64,000 nt of DNA from Antedon mediterranea (taxonomy: Eukaryota > Echinodermata > Crinoidea > Comatulida > Antedonidae): assembly GCF_964355755.1 (NCBI RefSeq), contig NC_092674.1:12035001-12099000 (forward strand), in the 5' to 3' direction. A program made the position numbers and the translations under genes. How positions within the stretch are numbered: position 1 is the first letter of the stretch; every line of letters begins with the position of its first letter. This document shows positions 35,901 to 47,900 of the stretch, piece after piece. The notes under the pieces are model-generated. The model did no database searches. It saw nothing but the letters and a program-made list of their open reading frames with translations, and was not told the DNA's origin.

Positions 35901-38900
35901 TAAGAGCTGTTATATCTGGCGGCTGCCAGTTGTCTAATGTTTATTGAAATTTGTTAATTAATTTTTTTTTGAAATAACATTCATTATCATTAATAATATT
36001 ATTATTAAGCGTTCGGTTTAACAATGCAATGGCATGTTTCACCTGCTTTACGAATTATAACAATTGCCGTTCTTGTGCATACACCTCTTAGTTTTGCTTC
36101 AATTGAAAATACACCAACTTGGTTTGGTATTTTAGTCGAGTCAATAATAACTTGAAGACGATTTAATACCACCGGTGCCATTCTTTCGTCTCTTCCAAAT
36201 CTAGTATCAGCTGGAAAAACGTTCCCATCTAGTGAGGTTGTGTTCCAAGTTATATTTTTTAGTCCTCGTTCGTCATTTAGTATTCCTATTGTAATGTCAG
36301 TTGTACGATCATCTCCCAGTGTATAACCATAAATTACTGATGCCTGAGTTATAACTTGTGGTCGATCTGAATAACCTGCTATGTCAAGTATAGGATCTAT
36401 TAAAAACAGTTCCAAAAAGATAAATATTATTATTACAGTAAATTTCAATTAAAATAGTACATATGCCTAATCATTTATCACATTCTAATAATACTAATTT
36501 AAGTTGAACTTTGTTTACTATAGTTCTATTTAATAATAACTAGATGGATGGATTCGAGAACCATCTAGGTCGTGCTCAAAGATGGTTCTCAAATACATAG
36601 TAATTTCAGCGTTAAAAAACTGGTGAAATTAAATTTACGTACCGAAGGACAATAATACATGTTGTTTACAGGAACGAATAAATAAACACGGTGAATTATG
36701 TACTCAACAAAAATTAGCACCTTGGGAATTACTTCCGAAAGAGAAATTTGCAAATTTGCAAATTTAAACAAACTTAATTTGTGTTTTGTATGTAACATTA
36801 GGCTTGAGGGATGGGGAAGATATTGGGTGCAAAGAGGAACAATTTTGCACGCTGCACGACCCGCCTCGACGTCGATCGCGAAGAATCCGGCTTCTGCAAT
36901 TCTGCCTGCCGCAGGGATCTTCCAGCGTGCAAATGTCCGTCGTCTTTCGTACAAGTCGGCGAATTTAGGGTAGCACATTTTTAGAACCGATGACGACGAC
37001 GATGACGTTTGTTTGTTCGTGGTGCTGTCGTCGACCCGGTAGGCGTTGCAACGTGACGGCAAGTACCCGCAGTGCGGGTAAAGTCTCTCGTGTTCTTGTT
37101 CCACGTTATCTCCAGATTTCAATCCTTTCAGTCGACCGCGGCAACAGAAGCATTCAACGCAGTCGCCGACTCCGGTGTAGTAGAATCCGGAGCGAGCCAT
37201 GGAACTATAAGGCGCGACGCCGTTTTTTTTTGCCAGCCAGTTTTTGTAGGTTGCCAATCTGCTCCACAATGACGACATCCTGGCGATCTCCACCCGAGTC
37301 ACGACGGCATCGTTGCTGCTCGTGCTGCTGCGGTTTGCTTCCTTGCGTTTCTGCGACAAAAATTCGCAGGTCCGGTTGAACTTTCCGTGCTCGACGTCAG
37401 CGACGTCCCCTTCCTCCCAGCCTTTAAGACCGACCATGCAGGAGAAGCATTTGACGTGGTCATCCGTGCCGGTGTAGTAAAATCCGGAACGAGCCAAAGA
37501 GATCGACGACACAACGTTCTGGATGGGCCAATTCTTGTAATATGCCAACCGAGCAACGTAACTGGACATGGGAGGCGGGGATGTGGGAGGCGGAGACGGT
37601 AACACGGACAGAGACGACATCTTGTCGGGTAGCGACGACGTCGAAGAACGTGGAAATGGTTCGTGTGCGTTTTCAGCGTTTTGCTTTTTCGTTTTATTCT
37701 TCACGACGGCGTCGTTGCTGCCCGTGCTGCTACGGTTTGCTTTCGCGAGTTTCTGCGACAAAAATTCGCAGGTGGGAGAAAATTTTCCGTGCACGACGTC
37801 TGCGACGTCCCCTGCCTGCAACCGCTCGTGCAGGAGAAGCATTTGACGCGGTCATCCGTGCCGGTGTAGTAAAATCCGGATTGGGCCAAAGAGATCGACG
37901 ATACAGCGTTCTGGATGGGCCAATTCTTGTAAGATGCCAATTACCGAGCTACGTAACTGGACATGGGATTCGGGGACGTGGGATTCGGAGACGATAACAC
38001 GAACGGAGACGACATTTTGTCGGGTAGCGGCAACGACGACGACGACAAAGAACATGGAAATGATTCGTATGCATTTTCAGCGTGTTGCTTTTTCGTTTTA
38101 TTTTTTCTTTTTTTTTAATTATTTTTATTCTTTGACATGGTTGTTTTTGAAATTAGAAAGAAATGAAGATAAAAAAATATTCGTCATGACTTTTCTTCAG
38201 CTAGAGGCGACTGCAAGTGCGCTCGCTTCGGTTCGCCGCCAGGGACCGTTTCGCCAAGTAAACCGTCTGTTTTCGATCGAGATTTTGTTGCCGTTTTTTT
38301 TTCGGAGGTCCTTGCAACGCACGGCTCAGCGCGGAGTTCAGGTTGATGTAGTTACGCCAAAACGACAGTTCGGCGTTGCTCGTCGGGCCTCTTGTGTCGA
38401 CCAGGTGCCTGCAAATTTTGACAAGGTCCTCGATCTTGTCGTTGTCGCCCCCTCTCTCTCTCTGCCTCTCTCGCAATTAACGTCGTAGTATTCCAACTGA
38501 GGCAAGGACGAAATCGATCGATTGTCTTCGGACAGCGTTGTGGCCACGGTCATCGTTGTACCGAACACGTCCGAAAATCTGTTGAGCATTTTCGACGGCC
38601 TGTCCGACATGACGTGACTTATGTCCCTGTAAGGAACTTTCGAAAACTTCGATCGACTCCTGACGCAGGAGTACATGGGACGAACGTCCGACATGCGGAC
38701 GAGAGTTCCCTCCGGAACGTACTTCCACGCAAAAGAACCGGCTCGAACTTTTCCGATGGCACGATGGCCTTTCTTCGTATCGACGGCAATTCCGAGCTCG
38801 GTCGCTCCCAATTTGGCGAACTCGGCTGAATCGAAGGCGACGAGCTTGAAGCGATGTTCTGTTCTGTTGTACGTCACGTTCCTCGGCGTAATGTTGTTGT

Positions 38901-41900
38901 GAACGATGCCGATCTTGTTCAGATAAACGACCGCTTCGCAAATGTTTGACGTCAACAAAGTCACACAAGGGACGATGCAGTGCACGTAACGCAACATTTC
39001 CAGATCGCATCCTTCGTTGCTCATCTTGATGGAAAGTACCATGCCTTTCAGGAACGTCACGTCGATAAGAAGCGGCATGTACTTTCGGTTGTTCGCGACC
39101 GTCTTTGCGTGAGCGAGTATCATCGCCTCCTTGTTGCCGGTCGGATCAGGCTTCTTTGTGTCGCCGGCGGAATTCGAGAGGAGCAAAGTCTTTTTCACCA
39201 CTCGCACATATTCCTTGCTGGACTTGACGTTTCCGAAGCGTCCGTTCTTGTCCACTCGAAAGGCCCCGTATCTGCTGACGGATTCGTCCATCTTGTCGAA
39301 AAGTATCGTGGTTATTTGCGTCGACGTGTCGTCGACGCCACCATATGCGGCGGTGGTAGGTTCAACTGCAGCCATGTCCCAAATTTACAGGTGGCAACAC
39401 GTTTCGGCGAGGAAAAGTCCCAAATCGCTTTACGAAGCTCTTGTGGCGGAACGTAAATGGGTTATCCTTGGCCCTAGAATCCTAGGCCTACTGTAGAAAG
39501 TATCGTATCGCAGTTGTGTAATCGCTTCTTGTTGCTATACGCTTGGGTGCACACGGAACAACACATTTAACTGATGAATTATTCATGTTTATTTTGTGAC
39601 GTTTCATCAGGGGGTCCCCAACTTATGTACGAAAAACAAAATCGCCGACGGGACGGTGAGCTGGAATCGATCTTCGGATTGTTTCGCTTTGTTTCGTCGG
39701 TGCGCCAGGGCTCTGCTCAAGTGCCACCCGACAACGGAATTCGTACGAAGTCCGTTACAATCCCACGGAACTTGCGTCAAAGTCATAGAACGGCTAGCTC
39801 TCGAAAGAGACGACCCTTCCAATCGATTTGCAGACGCCGACGAAGATTCCAGAGAAGACGGATTCGATTTTCCGCCCTCGAGATCGTTGCCTTGTCATCT
39901 GCCTCGGCCGTTCGACGAGCCGCGACTGCCTGCGCAGTACTCGCACGGCGGCGCTGATTACGATTTTTTTTTTCATTTCATTTCATTTATTTCAATATCA
40001 TTATCGCAGCCTTAGCTGAATTACAAAGATATTTACATTTGTTCAATATTAAAATTTGTATAAAAGTATAAAACCAATGATAATTATACATAAAAAAGGA
40101 GGCAATTTACACAAGAAATACAATACAGGAACATTCAAAAAGTTTAGCTTAAAATATTAAAATACAAAAAAAAAACACCTAAAAGCATCAATAAGAATCG
40201 CAAAGCTGTACTGGGTGATATATACTGATTATTCATTTAGAAGCGAGATAAGGTATGGTATTGCACTTTTTCTATATCTTTCAACTCTGCATTTGGGTTG
40301 TTGATACTTTACACGTCTTAGTTTCATGTTACTTACATTCTTCACTGGAAACCATTTTCCAAAATGAATACTTTTTGAACAATTCAGAGCAAACTTATAG
40401 CATAGATTACGCCTTCTATCAGATAAAGTGTCTAAAGAAAGATCATTGAGTGCTTGGTCATAACATATGTAGTCATTACACAATATTATTCTGCAGGCCT
40501 TTTTTTGGACAGATTCTATCATATCACTTTGTTTCTTAGTGAGACTAGAATGCCATACTGGGACAGCATATTCAACACTTGGTCTTATGTAACTCTTAAA
40601 TACATCTACAAGATCAAATTTCGGAAGATTGAACTTTCTTAATCTACATAATATATGCAGACGTCTACTGGCTTTGGATACAATTTCTTTAACATTACGG
40701 TCCCATTTGAGGTTAGCTTGTATCCATAAACCTAGTAACTTAGTTTCATTAACGATTTCAATTGTAGCATTACCAATGAAAAGGGGTTCAAGTTCATATT
40801 GATTTCTTTGAAAGTTAAAATACATAGTTTTACATTTAGTTGGGTTAAGTTTTAGTTTGTTTTCATTAGACCATACATTCAGTAAAGCAACATCATTCTG
40901 AATTGAGGAAGTTACGTCCTTTTTTACTATCTGTCCTATGCACAAATCATCTACATATTTCCAAGTTTTACATGGCGAGTCTTGCATGGCATCATTAATT
41001 AAAGCAAGAAAGATCATAGGCCCAAGGAGCGTACCTTGAGGGACGCCACATGTTAGATTAACACTCATTGATCAGGTGGATTTATAGCGTACTTGTTGGG
41101 TTCTGTTTGACAAAAAGCTAATTAAACACGGTACAATTTCAGGTCTACAGCCAAGTGTTACTAATTTAGAAACTGCTATTGTGTGATCAACACAATCGAA
41201 TGCTTTACTAAAGTCAGTTAAAACAAACTGACCAACAGATTTGGGAATGTTACTACCTTCATAGAACACATTTAGTAGATCAACCAAATTATGGGTTGTA
41301 GAAAAGTGTTTACGGCAACCATATTGGTTGTTATCAAGATTTTTCTCGATATCTGTTAAGAGCCATTTTTTAATGAAGCCCTCAGCTACCTTAGCTAAGA
41401 TACATGTAAGTGAGATTGGTCGAAATTTGTCAACCCTAGTACAACCATTTTCTTTGGGAACCGGAGTAACAATAGCATCCTTCCACATAGTTGGGACATG
41501 ACCCTCACTGAGGGAGGCTTTTAAGATATTAGTCATAGGGATGCTTAGTTCGCATGCAAAATCTCTTATTAATCTGTTAGGCACATTATCAGGGCCCGGG
41601 GACTTATTTACTTTAACTTTTCTTAATTGATTGTACATTTCCCATTCTTTTACATTAGGGGGTTTATTAGCAGGTAAATACGTAGGGAACTTACATAAAT
41701 CAATACTAGGTCTGCTTTGGGAAGTTATAGCAAAATGGTTGTTTACAAAATCACTTATACCATGATAGTCATCCTGCGGAATATCCTCAACACTAATAAG
41801 TGGTTGGGGCTTAGTTTTATTAGCTAACATCTGCACGCCTTGGTGCCATTTATGGGGATTAGTGGCTTTTAAGTTTAATAAACGTTCATTGTAAAAGTTC

Positions 41901-44900
41901 ATTTTGTCTTTCTTGATCACTTTTTGTACCTTATTCCTATACTATTTCCATTCCAGCGATTTACCATGATTAGTAAAAGCGTGTTGACGTTTCATTATAT
42001 AAGATCCTTTGCTTGTTGTGAAATCCATGGCTTATCAGTTGGATGTATCTTAATGGATTTAACCGGGAAGAAAGTGTTCATAGCAGAAGTCAATGACAAA
42101 TAAAATGATTGCGTTTTCTGTTCAGTAGTACTCGCGTTAGTAACCTCGTACCAGTCATGGGTAGTTATCCAACGGCCAAATTCTTCAACACTTTTCGCTT
42201 TCATTGGTCTGATTACACGCTTTTCGATTTTGTTGCTATTCGTCCTTGTAGTTGCTGACAACAGAACACAATTATGATCGCTAGCACCCATCGGCGACAC
42301 AATTCGGGGATCGCAATAATACTGCTTCAGATTGGTGGCTATAATATCTAGTATTGCATCCCCTCGCGTTGGTTCTTTCACAATTTGTTTTAGGTTATGT
42401 GCATGGCATAGCGGGGCTAGGTCAGTTCTGTTCAGGTCCCCCATAATAATGAAGTCAGCGTCTGGGTGTTTAAGTTTAAGACTGTCAAGAGATTTAATAA
42501 TATGATCCAAAAGTAGTTGTTGGTCAGAAGAATTAGGTGGAATATATATTCCACAAACTATAATAGAGGATACAGCTCTAGGAAGCCTCTTCGGTCTTAT
42601 AAAAACCCAAACACACTCTAGCTCTTCGGGTACTACTATTTCAGGTATTCTTCGCGACAGAAATTCAGAATTAACATATACAGCCACTCCACTACCCTTC
42701 CTATGCGTTCTATGATAGGTATAAATATCATCAGTGCATCATCTGTTATTTGCGGTGTTTGCCAAGTCTCTGTGACAACTGCTAAATCAATACAATTTTG
42801 AAGTAGAAGGGTTTCTAGTTCGTCCACACGGTAGATTAACGAACGCGGGTTAGTCAGGAAAATCGATGGGAGTGATGGCTGTAACATTGTATAGTTGACT
42901 TTACGAAGTGAATTAGGGAATAAACTACTTAGAAAACGCCCTCGCTTGTTGTCTATATAATCAGAAGCACGTGTAACAGTGATAATAGTGGGAATTTTTC
43001 TGCGTATATTTACACCACCTCTTCTACCTCTACTTTTACGATAGATGCCAAGATTATTCAGCTTAGTGAGGGTTCCCTTAGGTAGGTATTGCACCTTATT
43101 ACGACGTTTAAAGAAGGCTGATCCAATATAAAATAGCTCATGTCTGGAATAACGAGTCATTTTGGCTTGCTCAGTGGCTTGTGTATCATTCCAATGTAAG
43201 AATTAAATCCCTTCTTGTTAAAATTTGAGAACTTATCTCACCTCAACAACAGCAGTACAGATAAAATGTTAAAAAGGAAAGTTATCTCAATCCAACACCA
43301 ACACTCAACAGTACAGTTAAAATGTTAAAAAGTGGTTCCACATCAAAAAAATGTAAAGAAAAAGTACTTGCACTAAGTTAAATTAGATCACAAACACATA
43401 AAGATCATCATGCTACAGTCGCCCAATACTTCTGAAACCGCCGATTCTGTCGGTTGGTCTGGGCCTAGGCTAGGCTGCCCACTCGGCTTGCCTGAATTCT
43501 CCGCCGACAACCGTCCGACGATAGGTCGCGGTGAGCCCAGCCAGTATCCTGGTTATAGTTTCAGTTGTGGGATTAGCAAGTTAATGTTCAGATTGCAATT
43601 TATAAACATAACATGTAGCATTCAATCCCCAGTACAATGCACAAATTTTACTACTAAAGCAACAGATGTCCACAAAACAACAAAAAACCAGTCACAAAAG
43701 AGGAATTCCAGAGCCAAAAATCTGTAAACTAATTAAGAATGGCGACAGCTATAATGCGCCCTCAAGATGATGATGATGTTGATGACGATTGATAAGATGT
43801 ATAAATGGTCAGTAAAGTGGCAGTTGCCCTTGAATATTAATAAATGTAAGGTTATGCATCTCGGTAAAAAATCCTTGAACACAACATACTTTATGGGAAC
43901 AGGTTCAGATAGAATTCAGTTAGGAGTTGTACCTCAGATGAGAGATCTTGGTGTTTTAGTTGATAATAAATTGAATTTTCATGATCATATTGTTGAAGTT
44001 GTTAAAAAGGCTAACTCTAGACTTGGTTTAATTAAGAGAACCTTTGAATATTTAGACAGTCATTTAGTGTCTATCCTTTATAAATCAATGGTTAGACCGA
44101 TTTTAGAATATTCAAGTACGGCTTGTCTTCTTCAGTTTGTTGGTGATTCTATTCTCTTAGAAAAAGTTCAGCAAAGAGCCACAAAACTTGCTGTGGAAAT
44201 TAAAACTCCACCATATAGTGACCGAATGAAATTTATGAAACTGCCATCATTAGCATTTCGAAGAAAGAGGTCTTGCTGCTTACAGATTTTTAGAATGATA
44301 CAAAAGTATGATAATGTTAATCTGGGTGTCTTTTTTGAATTAGCACTATCTACTGTAACTAGAGGCCACAATTTTAAAATTAAAAAAGTTCATAGTAAAT
44401 CGAAACACAGACAGAAATTCTTTTCAATATCTGCAGTAAATGATTGGAATAGTTTGCCATAGCATATAGTAAATGCATCCTCTATAAATAATTTTAAAAC
44501 CCATCTTGAAACACACTGGAAAACCCAGAACCTAAAGTTTGAGCCATATAACCAAGATGTTCAAAGAGGGACTCACAAACCTTAACAGGTTTATAGTCTA
44601 AAGGTCAAGGTAAATCAAGGTAAAAATAATTGAAAATGTAAACTTAGATGGTTGAATATCTAAAATAAAAGGAAGACCCCACCAAAAATAATGTAGCCAC
44701 AACATTGTTAAACTCTACCCTAATGCTCTGACTAATGTATAAGCTTTCTACAATTTCACACACCCCTCTCTACCCACTCCAAGACTATCGCCTTTTACGT
44801 AGATGGTCTGTAGAGCATTTGAGGAGAACGAGTAGTTCTATTTTATTTTTCATTCGCCATTTAACTCTTAATTAATTAGACATTAGTAAGAATTTTTTTA

Positions 44901-47900
44901 ACAATTTTTAAATTTTTTATTTATAGGTTTCTGGATTAAAAACTATTGTTTTTGGGGCATATTAACTTAGGATCCTCAACATCTAAATGAAAAAAAGAGT
45001 TATTATCTGGGTAAATATTAGCAAGAACATGAGACTAGCTTTCTTTGTTTTATAGTACACTTATTTCTTTCTTCTCATCACATACTGTATTGCATACCAT
45101 TCCCAATAATCTAACCATCTCCAAGATACAACTCTAACAGGGGCATCCAAATTAACAATTCTAAAATATTAAAGCTTCTCAATTGGACACAAGTGAGTTG
45201 ACCAATTACAAGCGTGTTGTGATTGGTACCATTACTTACAGTGAGCTTATATATCTGTGTTGTGCCAATGTGGAAGCAAGCAAATACATAAACACACCAA
45301 CAATAATGTAGCCACAACGTTGTTAAACTCTACCCTAATGCTCTGACTAATGTATAAGCTTTCTACAATTTTACACACCCCTCTCCACCCACCCCAAGAC
45401 TATCTCCTTTTACGTAGATGGTCTGTAGAGCATTTGAAGAGAACGAGTAGGTCTATTTTATTTTTCATTCGTCATTTAATTCTTAATTAGAATTTTTTTT
45501 TTTTTTTACAATTTTTTTTAATTTTATTTATGGGTTTCTGGATTAAAAAGTTTCATTGTTTATAAGTGAGATATTTCTCTTGGTTTTTAAAATTAGAATT
45601 AAAACATTTTACCATATATAGTAACAACAACACAGCATGACTCCATGTTACCAGTGGAATCTTGAGCTTCGTAAGTAATTTTCGTTTCTCCAATTACAAA
45701 CACACCATTAGCAGGAAAGTCTGATGTAGTACTTAGGGTTTCTCCAGAATTATCAGACACTGTTACATTAACTGCAAAATCTTCTAGTGTGATATTTGCT
45801 TCCCCTAGTGGCGTGTTGTACGAGTATGGGCCGGGGCATATTAACTCAGGATCCTCAACATCTAAATGAAAAAAAGAGTTATTATCTGGGTAAATATTAG
45901 CAAGAACATGAGACTAGCTTTCTTTGTTTTATAGTACACTTATTTCTTTCTTCTCATCACATACTGTATTGCATACCATTCCCAATAATCTAACCATCTC
46001 CAAGATACAACTCTAACAGGGGCATCCACATTAACAATTCTAAAATATTAAAGCTTCTCAATTGGACACAAGTGAGTTGACCAATTACAAGCGTGTTGTG
46101 ATTGGTACCATTACTTACAGTGAGCTTATATATCTGTGTTGTGTCAATGTGGAACCAAGCAAATAATTATCACTTCATGAAAAATTACACATTTCATTAT
46201 TATGAACATTAAAGAATTTCAGTATCAGCATCAGTCCTACGCCTAGACTAAGCTAGGCCTGAAAATGGCGGTAGCCGGGGATTTTGTCTTTGGCAGATAG
46301 TATTAAATATACCTTGTTCACACGCAGTGCCATCATAGCCAGTTCCTGTGCAATCACAAGTTGCAACATTCATAAGAATATAACATTCACCATTCACACA
46401 TGGCTCCAACAAACAGGGATTATCTAAAAAATAAACAATATTACACTCAATCACAGATTATGACAAAAATTACATTATACAAATAAATAATGTTTAGTTT
46501 AATCGGAAGAATAGTATCACACGTTAAACGATTTACCGTTCAACGAGGCAGATTTCAGTCATGAAAATAATGCAAAACATTTATGTCTTTTAGAACACAC
46601 CTGAGTATCATTCAAATAATTTATTTCGTTATTAGTCAACAACAAATCTTATTCCGTTTCTGTCAAAGGCTAGGACACGTATAAAGCCACTTGAATTTTT
46701 GATTGGATAAATATTTTCACAACAAACAAGGTATAATATCTTTGTGTTCAACTTACAAGTTTCACATGTCGCTCCCTCATAGATACTTGTGCAATTATTA
46801 TCATATTGGAGAAATACTTCGACAACAAACAATGTATAATATCATTGTGTTCAACTTACAAGTTTCACATGTCCCACCCTCATAGACACTTGTGCAATTA
46901 TTATCATATTGGATAAATACTTCGACAACAAACAATGTATAATATCATTGTGTTCAACTTACAAGTTTCACATGTCCCACCCTCATAGACACTTGTGCAG
47001 TTACAAGTAAAGTTGCCATTTCCTAGATCTGTGCAAGTCCCACCATTCATACATGTAGCTCCAGAGCAAGGGTTAACTGAAAATTAAATACAACATACAA
47101 GTAACTTTATTTGTCAATGAACAAGACAATAATTGAAAATGTAAACTTAGATGGTTGAATATGTAAAATAAAAGGAAGACCCCACAAAAAATAAGGTAGC
47201 CACAACATTGTTAAACTCTACCCTAATGCTGTGACTAATGTATAAGCTTTCTACAATTTCACACACCCCTCTCTACCCACTCCAAGACTATCGCCTTTTA
47301 CGTAGATGGTATGTAGAGCATTTGAGGAGAACGAGTAGTTCTATTTTATTTTTCATTCGCAGTTTAACTCTTAATTAATTAGACATTAGTAAGAATTTTT
47401 TTAACAATTTTTAAATTTTTTATTTATAGGTTTCTGGATTAAAAAGTATTGTTTTCGGGGCATATTAACTTTGGATCCCCAACATCTAAATGAAAAAAAG
47501 AGTTATTATCTGGGTAAATATTAGCAAGAACATGAGACTAGCTTTCTTTGTTTTATAGTACACTTATTTCTTTCTTCTCATCAGATATTGTATTGCATAC
47601 CATTCCCAATAATCTAACCATCTCCAAGATACAACTCTAACAGGGGCATCCACATAAACAATTCTAAAATATTAAAGCTTCTCAATTGGACACAAGTGAG
47701 TCGACCAATTACAAGCATGTTGTGATTGGTACCATTACTTACAGTGAGCTTACATATCTGTGTTGTGTCAATGTGGAAGCAAGCAAATACATAAACACAC
47801 CAAAAATAATGTAGCCACAACGTTGTTAAACTCTACCCTAATGCTCTGACTAATGTATAAGCTTTCTACAATCTCACAAACCCCTCTCCACCCACCCCAA

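Larger units (their letters stand above)
36847..39963. other. GC-rich viral-like island (endogenised large DNA virus fragment)
   Basis: About 3.1 kb of visibly GC-richer, intronless DNA with closely packed frames. It lies in AT-rich host DNA between a hairpin-led repeat on the left and a LINE 3' end on the right. Two recognisable genes are a multi-BIR protein and a protein-kinase-like protein, both on the minus strand. Herpesviruses of molluscs, nimaviruses and some other large DNA viruses of invertebrates carry both kinds of gene; the sequence here does not decide between them. Premature stops and frameshifts show the copy is decaying. Confidence 0.6.
44626..47126. repeat. Segmental duplication unit 1 of the HYR-EGF-EGF cassette
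   Basis: This 2.5-kb stretch, with introns and exons 45613-45861, 46313-46423 and 46963-47076, is repeated next to it at 47127-49450 at high identity. Even intron tracts and the (T)n runs match. A third, more diverged copy lies at 50.35-52.55 kb. Confidence 0.8.

Noticed and set aside
36043-36448. An unspliced start for gene A with a signal-peptide-like leader (KFTVIIIFIFLELFLI) just before Ig1
   Set aside because: The apparent first codon is TTG, not ATG. The hydrophobic stretch is the translated polypyrimidine tract of the acceptor, and gene B has a clear intron at the same place.
36698-39496. Several plus-strand frames of 60-180 codons across the viral-like island
   Set aside because: They are antisense to the BIR and kinase-like frames, are Arg/Ser-rich from GC-rich shadow reading, and show no family motif.
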